This document shows, in pieces, positions 1 to 8,620 of a stretch of 64,000 nucleotides of DNA. The position numbers were made by a program, and so were the translations under genes. The notes beneath the pieces are model-generated. The model was not told the origin of the DNA. It did not search any database and worked only from the letters and a program-made list of their open reading frames with translations. Source of the stretch: Rhodococcus sp. KBS0724 (lineage in GTDB: Bacteria; Actinomycetota; Actinomycetes; Mycobacteriales; Mycobacteriaceae); the NCBI RefSeq assembly GCF_005938745.2, contig NZ_VCBX02000001.1, positions 3,506,001 through 3,570,000 of the forward strand, written 5' to 3'. The stretch's first letter is position 1, and each line of letters begins with the position of its first letter.

Positions 1-536
1 CTTACCTCCAGGTCTGCGCCGGCAGATCGTGCCTGGACGGCCTGCGCGGGGAAACTCGGCAACATACATGTCAGCCGGTCCTTGACACCGAGGGCATCCA
101 ACGCTGCGCCGCCGCCGACGAGAGCAAAGTCGTCACGGCAGGCTTCGATCATTCTCTGACGAACTTCCATCAACTTCGAATCGCGGACGTTGGCAACAAT
201 CCGGCGACCGTTGATGCCGCCGGCATCGTTACACCACGATGTGAAAACCTCTGCGGCGTCGGCAAATTCCGTGTTCTTGTTGAAACCCATGTCGGAGAAG
301 ACTCCGACAGAAATTTCCTCCGCGGTCACGCCTTGGGCCGGTGCGCCTTTGACATCGCCAGGCTGACACACGCCTTGAAGGTCGCCGAAGTCGCTGGAGG
401 CGGCCGCAGCGCTGGTTCCGCCATCGTCGGCGCCCTCAGCCGAACTCTCGCTCGAACTTCGGCCACTGCATCCGGTGACGGCTGCCGCTACCGCCACCAC
501 GGCGAGGACGGCAGCGAGTGTTCGTTGTGGTTTCAC
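1..536 (-). CDS. Partial ABC-type substrate-binding lipoprotein (3' end beyond window)
   Basis: Translating the minus strand from a GTG at 536 gives an open frame to the window edge. A GGAG ribosome site lies 4 bases upstream, which fixes the start. The first ~20 residues form a hydrophobic signal peptide ending in a lipobox (AVTGC), so the protein should be lipid-anchored outside the membrane. After a Ser/Ala-rich linker comes a stretch typical of Leu/Ile/Val-type periplasmic-binding proteins: ITAEEISVG-like strand, DMGFNKNTEF, then WCNDAGGINGRRI and a conserved RDSK. This family captures small solutes such as amino acids, amides or aromatic acids for an ABC importer. The transporter genes would be off the left edge. 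The closeness to an oxidative catabolic cluster suggests uptake of its substrate, but that is inference. Confidence 0.75.
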   Translation of the reverse strand, partial: MKPQRTLAAVLAVVAVAAAVTGCSGRSSSESSAEGADDGGTSAAAASSDFGDLQGVCQPGDVKGAPAQGVTAEEISVGVFSDMGFNKNTEFADAAEVFTSWCNDAGGINGRRIVANVRDSKLMEVRQRMIEACRDDFALVGGGAALDALGVKDRLTCMLPSFPAQAVQARSAGADLEV

Positions 537-914
537 AGGTCTCCTACATTTGGTCAAGGCGGTCAACTGGCGCAGTCGACAGATCATCGTGTATTCCTTG
601 ACATGGCACTTGTTTAAGTGAGAGTTCAGCTGCTGAGAGGGAGGATTGATCCGGTGATGAAGCTGGCCTCCTCCGAAAGACATGGAAGCGCGGGACGCAG
701 CGATATCTTCCGGCCGACCGAGCAGCATTGATACTGCGACGAATTCAGACGAAACGGGTCGACAGTGGTGCCCGTGGGTGTTGAAGTTCTTTGGCGGCAC
801 ATACCGCAGTAAATCGCGACGTGCCAGGTGGCTTTGTGTCATCGCTGTCGGTACCGGGCCCGCACGGAGTGGAGTGCACAACCCGGTACCGAAATGTACA
901 GCGGACTGTCACTG
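537..914. other. Intergenic, no gene recognised
   Basis: About 380 bp between the start of the lipoprotein gene and the end of the SDR gene. Open frames here have no recognisable protein. It should contain the promoter of the leftward lipoprotein gene, but I could not pick a -35/-10 pair with confidence. Confidence 0.5.
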
Positions 915-1754
915 CTACTTGAGGTTGCTACCTGCATCGATGGTGAGAGGAAGTCCTGTGACGTAACGGGATTCGTCAGAGGACAAGAACAGCACGGCAT
1001 TGCTGACGTCCTCGGGCTCCACCCAGCCGATCGGCAGTACGTGCATGAACTGCGCGGCGGCCTTCAGATCCTCCGGTCCGGGGCTCTCGAGGTCGGGGCG
1101 GAACATCTTCATCGTTCCCTCATTCATGAACATCGGTGTATTCACGTTTGTGGGATGAATGGAGTTGACCCGGATGAAGTGCTCTCCCAGTTCGACTGCG
1201 AACGTACGCATCAGCCCGACCACGCCGTGTTTCGCGGCGATGTACGGACCCATGTGGGCGTATCCCTTCAGGCCCCCCATCGAACTCGTCAAGATGATCG
1301 ACCCGCCGCGACCGCCCTCGATCAAGTGCGGAATACCGGCCTTCACCGACTTCCACACGCCGGAGAGGTTGATGTCCATCATCTCTTGCCAGTCCAGTTC
1401 ACTGGTCTGATCGAGCGTAGGGCCACCGGTTCCGATCCCGGCGTTGGCAACGATGACGTCGAGACGGCCCAATTGCTCGACGCCGCTGTCCACCGCAGCC
1501 TTGAGTGCGTCGAAATCGCGGACGTCGACCTCCGCCGTCACGATGCGACGGTTGAGCCCCTTTATCAGGTCTGCGGTTTCGGCCAGATCGGCCGGCTCAG
1601 ACGGGGCTATCTGGGCGTTCGGTCTGATCGGTCCGCAGATATCGATGGCGATGATGTCTGCACCTTCTTGTGCCAGTCGCACCGCATGACTGCGTCCCTG
1701 ACCACGTGCCGCGCCGGTGACGAACGCAACCTTGCCTTCTACTCTGCCTGCCAT
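915..1754 (-). CDS. Mycofactocin-type short-chain dehydrogenase (carveol-dehydrogenase-like)
   Basis: A 279-residue SDR. The start at 1754 is chosen over longer frames because GAGAGG sits just upstream and because the protein then begins MAGRVEGKVAFVTG like its family. Visible motifs are the Rossmann TGAARGQGRSH (a variant of TGxxxGxG), NAG (NANAGIG), the catalytic Ser region (ILTSSMGG) and YxxxK (YIAAK). The long insert after the first strand, with AIDICGP, is typical of the actinobacterial subfamily whose NAD(H) stays bound and which is thought to pass electrons to mycofactocin. Limonene/carveol dehydrogenases of Rhodococcus belong here. It is the last gene of the ferredoxin-P450-SDR run, 58 bp after the P450. 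A role in oxidising the alcohol made by the P450 is plausible; the substrate is unknown. Confidence 0.88.
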   Translation of the reverse strand: MAGRVEGKVAFVTGAARGQGRSHAVRLAQEGADIIAIDICGPIRPNAQIAPSEPADLAETADLIKGLNRRIVTAEVDVRDFDALKAAVDSGVEQLGRLDVIVANAGIGTGGPTLDQTSELDWQEMMDINLSGVWKSVKAGIPHLIEGGRGGSIILTSSMGGLKGYAHMGPYIAAKHGVVGLMRTFAVELGEHFIRVNSIHPTNVNTPMFMNEGTMKMFRPDLESPGPEDLKAAAQFMHVLPIGWVEPEDVSNAVLFLSSDESRYVTGLPLTIDAGSNLK

Positions 1755-1812
1755 GAAATTGCCTCTCTCGGTGGGTACATCGAGTAATCGCCCGATGCTG
1801 GTATGCGACGAA

Positions 1813-3099
1813 TTACGGCTGTCGGATAGCGGTGAACTCGATATTGAGTTCCATAAGTCCGCGCAGCAGGAAGGTGGGTTCGTATACGTACCGGCGGTTG
1901 CCGGCTGGGCCATGTGCGCGTTCACTGATGGTGATGTCACTCATCCGGTCGAGCAGACGGTTCAAGGTGACGTAGGCCTCCACACGGGCGAGCGGTGCAC
2001 CGGCACAGGTGTGCAGCCCCCGACCGAACGCGATATGGTCGTGCGCGTTCTTCCGGTCGAGCCGAAACTCATTCGGATTCTCGAACTTTCGCGGATCACG
2101 GTTGGCGGCAGCGAGACCCAGCATCACGACCGTTCCGGCGGGGATGTCAAGATCGCCGATTCTGGTGGACTTGCGGGCGAGGCGGAAGTCCACCTTCGTC
2201 GGACTGTCGAAACGCAGTGATTCCTCCATGAATGGACGGATCAGGCTGCGATCCTCGCGCAGAGTCTGCTGGAGTTCCGGACGTTCGGCGAGTACTCGCA
2301 ACGCCGAACTGAGCAGCTTCGTCACAGTCTCCTGACCGGCAGCGAACAGGAACGTTGCAGGCCGCACGATTTCCAGAATTTCAGGTGTTGAGCCGTCCGG
2401 ATACTTGGCCGACGCCAGACCGCTGAGAATGTCGTTGCGCGGTTCGCGACGCCTTTCGGTGACGTAACCACTGAAGCGCTCCTCCAGGTATTCCAGCGGG
2501 TTGATCCCGACAGGATCATGGTTGAGCGCCCCGACCTTGTTACCGGCCGGCTTGCCTGCGCCCAGCATCCGGCGAAACTCTGCCCGATCTTCCGTCGGAA
2601 CGCCAAGCAAATCCGTAATCGCGAGCGTGGCAAAAGGTTTAGCGTACTCACCGAGAAACTCACAGTCCCCGTTATCGATGAATTCGTCGAGCTGAGTATC
2701 TGCCAGGTCCCACAGGTATTGTTCGTTCTCCTGCAGACGCTTTGGGGTGAGGAGCCGTCCCAGCAGCGATCGAGCTCTCGTGTGCTCAGGTGGATCCATC
2801 ACAACTATGTGCTCGAAGATCGGGAAATGGTGCCGGTGCGCTTCAATCTGGGCGGTGATGTCGTCACCCTCGGGCTCGAACGGCAGCGGAGGAAACGGCC
2901 CGCCGATCGCGTTGATGGCCGACAACGCGTCGGTGTTCTTGAATCCCTCGATCACCTCTTGATGGCCGGTGACTGCCACCACGCCATAGTGCGGTTCACG
3001 GAAAACCGGATTCTGTCCTCGAAGGTAGTCGAAGTATTCGAAGGGATTCTGTGCGATCTCTCCGTCGGAGAAATAGTCGACTGATGCGAGATCGGTCAT
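1813..3099 (-). CDS. Cytochrome P450 monooxygenase
   Basis: 428 residues, normal for a soluble bacterial P450. The start at 3099 follows GAAAGG and overlaps the ferredoxin stop by ATGA, so the two are translationally coupled. Signature elements: I-helix AGQETVTKL (oxygen-binding groove), the ExxR motif in EESLR, and the heme loop FGRGLHTCAG with the axial cysteine. The meander and C-terminal helices are intact. It would hydroxylate a small hydrophobic substrate using electrons from the adjacent ferredoxin; no ferredoxin reductase is nearby. N-terminal phrases such as DPPEHTRAR are common to CYP families acting on terpenes, steroids and fatty acids. The exact family cannot be assigned by eye. 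Confidence 0.92.
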   Translation of the reverse strand: MTDLASVDYFSDGEIAQNPFEYFDYLRGQNPVFREPHYGVVAVTGHQEVIEGFKNTDALSAINAIGGPFPPLPFEPEGDDITAQIEAHRHHFPIFEHIVVMDPPEHTRARSLLGRLLTPKRLQENEQYLWDLADTQLDEFIDNGDCEFLGEYAKPFATLAITDLLGVPTEDRAEFRRMLGAGKPAGNKVGALNHDPVGINPLEYLEERFSGYVTERRREPRNDILSGLASAKYPDGSTPEILEIVRPATFLFAAGQETVTKLLSSALRVLAERPELQQTLREDRSLIRPFMEESLRFDSPTKVDFRLARKSTRIGDLDIPAGTVVMLGLAAANRDPRKFENPNEFRLDRKNAHDHIAFGRGLHTCAGAPLARVEAYVTLNRLLDRMSDITISERAHGPAGNRRYVYEPTFLLRGLMELNIEFTAIRQP

Positions 3100-3338
3100 C
3101 GGATCACTGACCTTTCGGGTGAAGTAGCAGGCAAATCGTGCACTATGCTGATGGCCTGGCGCGGGCAAGCACTGACCGCGGCCAGCGCTTTGGGCCACAA
3201 CGCTTCCGGAGGATTCTCGTTGCAGCTTGCGACGTCATCGTCGACGAGGTCGAAGATCTCGGGTGCGATCTCGACACACAGCGCGTGCGCCTCGCACATG
3301 CCGCGATCGATATGTACGCGCTTTGGGGAACCAGTCAT
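3096..3338 (-). CDS. Small [3Fe-4S]-type ferredoxin
   Basis: 80 residues from an ATG at 3338, preceded by GCGGAG. The pattern C-x5-C near residue 15, followed by AP-E-IFDL and a final C-P-R-Q-A-I, is that of the P450-partner ferredoxins of actinobacteria, where the usual second cysteine is replaced and a 3Fe-4S cluster forms. One further cysteine lies in the ASCNEN segment. Its stop codon overlaps the P450 start, so they form one transcript. It most likely delivers electrons from a distant NAD(P)H reductase to the P450. Confidence 0.88.
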   Translation of the reverse strand: MTGSPKRVHIDRGMCEAHALCVEIAPEIFDLVDDDVASCNENPPEALWPKALAAVSACPRQAISIVHDLPATSPERSVIR

Positions 3339-3438
3339 TGGGTGCTCCGCATGGTGAATTCGAACTCGAACAGCAGTGGTCTCGCCGATTGCCGACGGCG
3401 CGGACATTTTTCGTGCGGCCACCGTAGGATGTGAAGTA

Positions 3439-3477
3439 AGTAACCGAGTTACTAAGCGCTACGATAACCTGGTTATC
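3439..3477. promoter_or_regulatory. Two tandem palindromes, probable TetR operators
   Basis: AGTAAC-CGA-GTTACT (3439-3453) and GATAACC-T-GGTTATC (3463-3477) share the core TAACC-N2-GTTA. They are centred 24 bp apart, about two helical turns. They lie between the leftward ferredoxin-P450 operon (start 3338) and the rightward TetR gene (start 3503). That is the usual position for an autorepressed divergent control region. Confidence 0.72.
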
Positions 3478-3502
3478 CCGACAAGGCAAGGGAATTCACA
3501 AA

Positions 3503-4135
3503 ATGGAGAACGTAGATCTCGCGGGCGTTCCGGAGCTCACACGAGACCCACTTCTCGAGACCGTCATCGACTTCCTCGAGGAGGAAGGGTACGACGCAGT
3601 GCAACTGCGCGAAGTAGCGCGTCGCGCCCGCACATCGCTGACGACTATCTACAAACGGTATGCCACTCGAGAAGAACTGATCGCCGCTGCCATCGAACGG
3701 TGGATGGTAGAGAACCACTCCGGGCTCGTCAATCACACGCGCGGCCCAAATGAGCCCCTCCACCCGGCCATAATGCGGGTGATGCGGTCGATATTCGAAC
3801 CTTGGGAAAAGCACCCGACGATGCTCTTTGCGTACTTTCAAGTACGGACCGTCGTCGGCGACCGTGACCTCGGCATGGACAGCTTCGACCCGGTCATACG
3901 CATCGGCAGATCAGTCATGTCCGACGTAGACCCTGAATTCGTCACAGAACTGCAGTCGATACTGTCCGCCGTTGTCTACGGACTCGTAGGTCGATGCCGT
4001 GAAAACCAGATCGCGATCAGCGACATCATGCCGACAGTTGATCGCGCCGTCTTCTTGCTGACCACTGGCTATCAGGCCTCACACCACAACGAGACAGCTG
4101 GGGCCGATCGGCCGTCCGCTTCCGCGACTCGCTGA
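3503..4135 (+). CDS. TetR-family transcriptional regulator
   Basis: 210 residues, the usual TetR length. ATG at 3503 follows AAGGGA. The N-terminal helix-turn-helix is clear: VIDFLEEEGYDAVQLREVARRARTS, then TTIYKRYATREELI, the standard recognition helix and its following helix. The C-terminal ligand domain is all-helical and not assignable. It is divergent from the ferredoxin-P450-SDR operon with two palindromes in the gap. It therefore probably represses that operon and itself, released by the pathway substrate or product (inference from layout). Confidence 0.88.
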   Translation: MENVDLAGVPELTRDPLLETVIDFLEEEGYDAVQLREVARRARTSLTTIYKRYATREELIAAAIERWMVENHSGLVNHTRGPNEPLHPAIMRVMRSIFEPWEKHPTMLFAYFQVRTVVGDRDLGMDSFDPVIRIGRSVMSDVDPEFVTELQSILSAVVYGLVGRCRENQIAISDIMPTVDRAVFLLTTGYQASHHNETAGADRPSASATR

Positions 4136-4155
4136 TCGCCTAACGGATTGTGAGG

Positions 4156-4815
4156 TTATCCAAGTGCTGCAAGCGTTTCCGGCGAGGGCGGAGTCGTGAG
4201 CATTGCTACGAGCGTGTCGAGGAGTTGACTAACATACACGGCATATGACGCGACGGGCGCGCCGAGCAAACGTTGACGGTGGCGGTCGGCGCTCGCATGT
4301 AAGCACATGCCGGAGGCTTGGTGAATTCTGATCTCGCGCAACGCTTGTGGAATATGCCCGAGGAGAGCGCCAACCCGCTCGTAGTAGACACGTTCGCAGT
4401 CTCGAGACCCCTCGGGCAGGTCGTCAAGAGGATGCACCACCCGAATGAGTTGCTCGAGAAACGGCAAATAGTAGCAGTCTTCGTCCTCCGCGAGTTCCAT
4501 CAACGGCAACTGGTGGGCTTCGAGGACACTTCTCAGGTCCGTTGCAGAAGAGCGCGCGCCAAGAATCGCTCGCCTCCGTGTCAGTTCTTCGACCCGGTAC
4601 GCCAGGATGGCTTGTATCAAGCCTTCTTTGCCTCCGAAGTGGTATTGCACAGCGGACTTGTTGGCCATACCTGCCGCAGTTCCGATGTGCCTCAGCGGCA
4701 CACCATCGAAGCCATGCAGAGCATAGAGTCGCTCTGCAGTGAGAATCAACTGCTGTTTGGCCGACAGGTTTACGGCTGCAGGGGCATATTTTGGCACACC
4801 TAATGTAACCATCAT
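4156..4815 (-). CDS. TetR-family transcriptional regulator
   Basis: 219 residues. The helix-turn-helix is at residues ~25-70 (LYALHGFDGVPLRHIGTAAGMANKS, then AVQYHFGGKEGLI). The start is uncertain: the ATGATG at 4815 has no clear ribosome site and abuts a long palindrome, so a leaderless message or the GTG at 4797 is possible. The rest resembles regulators with a C-terminal ligand-binding domain and a conserved W/Y-rich helix. It follows the aldehyde dehydrogenase by 155 bp on the same strand. Because its upstream palindrome shares a core with one before the CMD-SDR-ALDH operon (8195-8211), it probably controls both promoters. Confidence 0.85.
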   Translation of the reverse strand: MMVTLGVPKYAPAAVNLSAKQQLILTAERLYALHGFDGVPLRHIGTAAGMANKSAVQYHFGGKEGLIQAILAYRVEELTRRRAILGARSSATDLRSVLEAHQLPLMELAEDEDCYYLPFLEQLIRVVHPLDDLPEGSRDCERVYYERVGALLGHIPQALREIRIHQASGMCLHASADRHRQRLLGAPVASYAVYVSQLLDTLVAMLTTPPSPETLAALG

Positions 4816-4845
4816 CGAAGTCTAAGTCCAAAGACTTAGGCTTCG
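4816..4845. promoter_or_regulatory. Operator palindrome before the TetR gene
   Basis: CTAAGTC-CAAA-GACTTAG, extended by CGAAG and CTTCG on the outside with one mismatched pair. The central AAGTC-N4-GACTT recurs at 8197-8210. It touches the start codon at 4815, so binding would block transcription of the regulator. Confidence 0.72.
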
Positions 4846-4970
4846 ACGCCCCGTCTGAAGGCGGGATGATGCGACACGTGGCGTCCCCACACCCGACAAG
4901 CGCGGCACAGAAGGACGAAACCACCGAGCACGTGGCGAGGTACTCGAAGGGAAACTACGGCACTTCTCGA

Positions 4971-6449
4971 TCACGACATTCCGATACGAATGTTCTTCAC
5001 CTGCTGAAACTCGTGGAGGCCCTCGAGTCCCCCTGCTCTACCCGTACCACTCTGTTTATAACCGCCGTAAGGACTTTGGGGTGAGATATCGCTGTTGCGA
5101 TTGACCCAGACAGAACCTGCTTCGAGCTGACGCGCAACTCGATGTGCGCGTGTGAGGTCGTTGGTTTGAATGTAGGCGTTGAGTCCGAAAACGGTGTCGT
5201 TCGCGACACCCACGGCCTCTGCCTCGTCGGTGAATCGCATTATCGAGACGACTGGGCCGAATGTTTCGATCCGGGCCAACGGCGAGTGATTGTCGACGTC
5301 GGTAAAAACGGTGGGTTCTATGAAGAAGCCATCTGCCAGGTCTCCACCGAGTCGTTTGCCACCGGCGATGAGTTCACCCATCTCCTCAGTTGATGCCCGA
5401 TCAATGGTCTCGAGGATGCGATCCGCCGCCACCTGACTTACCACTGGCCCGACCACGACGCTCGGATCGAAAGGTTCCCCGATTTTCACCGACTGCACCA
5501 CATCCAGAAATTTCTCGATGAACGCGTCGTAGACGGAGTCCTGCACAAGGATTCGACTACCACACGCACAGCTCTGACCGGCCTGTCCAAGTGGACCTTG
5601 AAACGCCGACAGTTTTGCCGCCGCATCCAGATCGGCGTCAGCGAAGACGATGTTGGCGGATTTGCCACCCAGTTCGGTGGCCACCGGGGTGAGATTGACA
5701 GCAGCTTCGGCGATGATCTTTCTTGCGGTGTCGCCGCCGCCTGTGAAGTGGATCTTGCTGATCCCGCGATGGCGGACGAGCGCGGCACCGCCTTCGGGTC
5801 CGGATGGCAGCACATTGACCAGACCGGGTGGCAGACCTACCTCGAGACAGAGTTCGCCGAATCGCAGTGATGTGAATGGGGAGAGTTCGGAAGGTTTGAG
5901 TACGACTGCGTTTCCGGCGGCGAGGGCAGGAGCAACGTTGAGTCCGACGACCACCATCGGCCCATTCCAGGGTGCGATGATGCCGACTACTCCGTAGGGC
6001 TCGCGTTCGATCAGGTTGACGTCGAACTTGTTGGACACGGGGGTACTCGATCCGTGGGCCTTGTCGACGTATCCGGCGTAGTACCGGATGAACTTTTCAG
6101 CCAATGCGATGTGCCCGGCACTCATCATTATCGGAACACCGAAGTCATGCACGTTGAGCCGCGCGAGACGATCGACGTCAGCTTTCACCGCGTCGGCGAG
6201 GTCGAACAAAAGATCGCGACGACGCTCAGGCGTGTACGCGATCCACTCACGATGAGCCTCCCATGCAGACTTCACTGCACGGTCGATTTCGACTTCGCCG
6301 GCGATCTCGATCGTTGCGTTCCGTCGGCCGCTTGCCGGATACACGTGCTCGTACGAACCACCCGAGGAGCCCGAAACCCAGTCACTGCCGATGAGAAGTC
6401 CGCTGGGAAGTTCATCGAAAACGGTTGCAGCACCATATGTTGCAGTCAT
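4971..6449 (-). CDS. NAD(P)-dependent aldehyde dehydrogenase
   Basis: 492 residues, full length for the family. Motifs: the cofactor-binding APWNGP and LKPSE, FTGGG in place of the usual FTGS, the general base in ELGGKS, and the catalytic cysteine in GQSCACGSR. The C-terminal ETFGPVV and SPYGGYKQSG are also present. The start at 6449 has AAGGAAG upstream. It lies 25 bp after the SDR gene in the same operon. It should oxidise the aldehyde produced by the dehydrogenase to a carboxylic acid. Substrate not determined. Confidence 0.92.
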   Translation of the reverse strand: MTATYGAATVFDELPSGLLIGSDWVSGSSGGSYEHVYPASGRRNATIEIAGEVEIDRAVKSAWEAHREWIAYTPERRRDLLFDLADAVKADVDRLARLNVHDFGVPIMMSAGHIALAEKFIRYYAGYVDKAHGSSTPVSNKFDVNLIEREPYGVVGIIAPWNGPMVVVGLNVAPALAAGNAVVLKPSELSPFTSLRFGELCLEVGLPPGLVNVLPSGPEGGAALVRHRGISKIHFTGGGDTARKIIAEAAVNLTPVATELGGKSANIVFADADLDAAAKLSAFQGPLGQAGQSCACGSRILVQDSVYDAFIEKFLDVVQSVKIGEPFDPSVVVGPVVSQVAADRILETIDRASTEEMGELIAGGKRLGGDLADGFFIEPTVFTDVDNHSPLARIETFGPVVSIMRFTDEAEAVGVANDTVFGLNAYIQTNDLTRAHRVARQLEAGSVWVNRNSDISPQSPYGGYKQSGTGRAGGLEGLHEFQQVKNIRIGMS

Positions 6450-6474
6450 AGAACTTCCTTGTCTCGAATGACTG

Positions 6475-7305
6475 TCAGCGAATCATGAATCCGGCGTCGA
6501 GTGGCCATTGGATGCCGGTGATGAATTTGGCTTCATCGGAAACGAGATATGCGACAGCATTGGCGACGTCTTCACACTCGAGCATTTGCAGCGGTAAAGC
6601 GTTTTGCATCCCGGAGATCGAGTTCGAGCCGCCGGCAGCGGCATGCGCCATGAGGGCGTCCATCGCGGCATTCTGGGTCATCCCGCTGGCTACTCCGGTG
6701 GGATGGATGGTGTTGACCCGAATCCATTCCGGGGCGAGATGGGCTGCCAAACCCTGCATCAGAGCCACAACGCCACGTTTGGCAGACGCGTACGCATTAC
6801 CGCTGGCTGACAACGACGAGGAAGCTTTGAGACCGGCAGTCGAACTGGTGATGACGATCGACCCGCCACGCGCAGCCTCGCGCATGGCAGGCAGCGCCGC
6901 TCGCACCGTGTGATAAACCCCGGTCAGATTGGTGTCGATGACATCGTTCCAGTCCGCCAGAAAATCCTCCGATTCTGCCCCCATCCGGATGATGCCTGCA
7001 TTGGCGATAACGATGTCGACGCGACCGAACTGCTCGTACCCCTCCTCGAAGGCGGCAGTGAGTTGTCGATAGTTCCGCACGTCAGCTTTCAGGCCGACCA
7101 TGCGCCGAGATTCCTTCTCCACCAACCGCACTGTCTCTTCGAGGTCAGCTTCGCTGGCATTCGGATAGGTCATCGAGTCCACGTTCTCGCAGATATCAAC
7201 GCCAATGATGTCGACGCCTTCACGGGCGAGCCGTATCGCATGCGCTCGGCCCTGTCCCCGCCCGGCTCCGGTGATAAAAGCGACGCGGCCTTCTAATCCT
7301 GACAT
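6475..7305 (-). CDS. Mycofactocin-type short-chain dehydrogenase
   Basis: 276 residues, begins MSGLEGRVAFITGAGRGQGRAH with the variant glycine motif and a long insert after GVDICENVD, as in the mycofactocin-linked subfamily. NAG (IANAGI), ITSSTAG with the catalytic serine and YASAKRG are present, and the end GIQWPLDAGF is typical. A purine-rich GGAGAA site precedes the ATG. It is the middle gene of the CMD-SDR-ALDH operon and probably oxidises an alcohol to the aldehyde or ketone used by the following enzyme. It is a paralogue of the SDR at 915-1754, which suggests two related oxidation steps in this region. Confidence 0.88.
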   Translation of the reverse strand: MSGLEGRVAFITGAGRGQGRAHAIRLAREGVDIIGVDICENVDSMTYPNASEADLEETVRLVEKESRRMVGLKADVRNYRQLTAAFEEGYEQFGRVDIVIANAGIIRMGAESEDFLADWNDVIDTNLTGVYHTVRAALPAMREAARGGSIVITSSTAGLKASSSLSASGNAYASAKRGVVALMQGLAAHLAPEWIRVNTIHPTGVASGMTQNAAMDALMAHAAAGGSNSISGMQNALPLQMLECEDVANAVAYLVSDEAKFITGIQWPLDAGFMIR

Positions 7306-7359
7306 GTTCGAAGTTCTCCTTTAGACATCAACTTTTCGAATGTAATTTCTGGCGACGTA

Positions 7360-8172
7360 CTAGGCGCTCTCATGTCGGACGCCGCCAACGGCAGTCCGGG
7401 CCAGGCTCAGTCGATCCCATGCTTCGTCGGCAGTCGCCTGTAGGGCTTCACCTTTGGCAAATCCCGAGTATGCGGATAGCTGGAGAACTACTTCATCCAT
7501 CTCCGACTTGGTGATATCGCCCGATTCCAAAGCCGAGCCGACATGTGATTGCAGCGGCGTCACTGCATCGTTCACCGCCACGGATGCAACAGTGATGAAC
7601 CGTCGATCCCGCCTCGTCAAACCCGGGCGCTGCCAGACGTGCCCAAAGACGAAGTTCAAGATCCCGGCGTGAATATAGGGAGTATCGGGCGATGGAGCGT
7701 CGATCAGATTGACGTCCATGAATTCTTTCACACCACGTTCGATCCGATCGTCCCAATCATTAAGCCCGAGAGTGTCATTGCTCGCAGGTTCGATTGGGGA
7801 ACGCTCGAGACCTCGGTCCTTCTCTATACGGGCCCACTGGCGGCGAACGACGCCTTCGAGATGTGAAGCTTTAGGCCAACCGTTGTACACAGCGAAATGC
7901 AAGACAAACTCGAGCATCTCGTCGACGGTCATGTCACCGCTGTTCAGCGCGGCATAGACCTGATCGTCTATCGCGCGAGGCGCAACAGCAGCCCCAACGC
8001 AGGTCAGTGTGACCCAACGCCTGTTGCGCCGGCTCAATCCGGGACGGGACCAGATCTCGCCGAACACGAAGTCTTGGTTTGCCTCATCGAACGCCGAACC
8101 GATCTCGGCGGGCCGAGTCGTCATCACCGCGTATACAGCTTCCTCACCTAGATTTTCCATCCCCGTACTCAC
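7360..8172 (-). CDS. Tandem carboxymuconolactone-decarboxylase-like (CMD/AhpD fold) protein
   Basis: 270 residues from the GTG at 8172; an ATG at 8160 with AGGTGAG upstream is an equally good start and gives 266. Two copies of the CMD domain are visible: FGEIWSRPGLSRRNRRWVTL and FGHVWQRPGLTRRDRRFITV, each followed by a helix pair with LESGDIT/LNSGDMT and a hydrophobic segment ending in GWPKA or GFAKG. Neither copy has the CxxC of peroxidase-type AhpD proteins. It thus looks like a decarboxylase or isomerase-type member rather than an alkylhydroperoxidase. It is the first gene of the operon, directly behind two palindromes. Confidence 0.8.
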   Translation of the reverse strand: MSTGMENLGEEAVYAVMTTRPAEIGSAFDEANQDFVFGEIWSRPGLSRRNRRWVTLTCVGAAVAPRAIDDQVYAALNSGDMTVDEMLEFVLHFAVYNGWPKASHLEGVVRRQWARIEKDRGLERSPIEPASNDTLGLNDWDDRIERGVKEFMDVNLIDAPSPDTPYIHAGILNFVFGHVWQRPGLTRRDRRFITVASVAVNDAVTPLQSHVGSALESGDITKSEMDEVVLQLSAYSGFAKGEALQATADEAWDRLSLARTAVGGVRHESA

Positions 8173-8175
8173 CTT

Positions 8176-8211
8176 TCAGTCGTTGGACTGAACTCTAAGT
8201 CGTAGGACTTG
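8176..8211. promoter_or_regulatory. Two adjacent palindromes before the CMD-SDR-ALDH operon
   Basis: TCAGTC-GTTG-GACTGA (8176-8191) and CTAAGTC-GTAG-GACTTG (8195-8211). The second matches the core and 4-bp spacing of the palindrome before the TetR gene at 4815. This links the operon promoter to that regulator. Confidence 0.72.
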
Positions 8212-8379
8212 TTTATGTCCAGCATGGATTTTCTCGCGCCCTGCCCGAACTGCGGTCATATCGCCAAATTCGGGAGGTGGGGGCCCATCGTTCCGGGGTG
8301 CATTTTCGGTCGGACCCGAGCGGGAGATCGTCAGCCACGCCACCCAAAGGGGCCAGAGGGCGGAGCCGGAGTGCCTCGC

Positions 8380-8502
8380 GGGACGTGGCGAACGGTCGAA
8401 CATGTGGAAATCGCCACGTTGGAGTGGGCGGGCTGGTTCAACCACCAACGACTCTGCGAGGACTGCGGCGATGTCCCTCCGGCCGAACTCGAGGCGTGCT
8501 AA
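8380..8502 (+). pseudogene. IS3-family transposase C-terminal remnant
   Basis: The plus-strand frame reads TWRTVEHVEIATLEWAGWFNHQRL, then a PPAELEA ending. This is the hallmark C-terminus of IS3-type OrfB integrases (the WfNhRRLH...PPxEfE block). No upstream catalytic domain is present; the preceding ~160 bp encode an unrecognised C-P-N-C stretch. It is a fragment left by deletion, next to a second IS3 copy starting at 8621. Confidence 0.65.
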
Positions 8503-8620
8503 TGCGGTGAACACAGAACTACGCGAATCACTGAGTTTTCAAATCAGTAAGTGATGTACCCCGAGTTTCCGGAGCTCGTTTGTTTTACTTCAGGCATTGA
8601 TGCGCCGAGACAGGTCCACG

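Noticed and set aside
682..966. Plus-strand 94-codon frame near the left edge
   Set aside because: Lies in the promoter side of the lipoprotein gene, Arg/Ser/Cys-rich, no ribosome site and no family resemblance.
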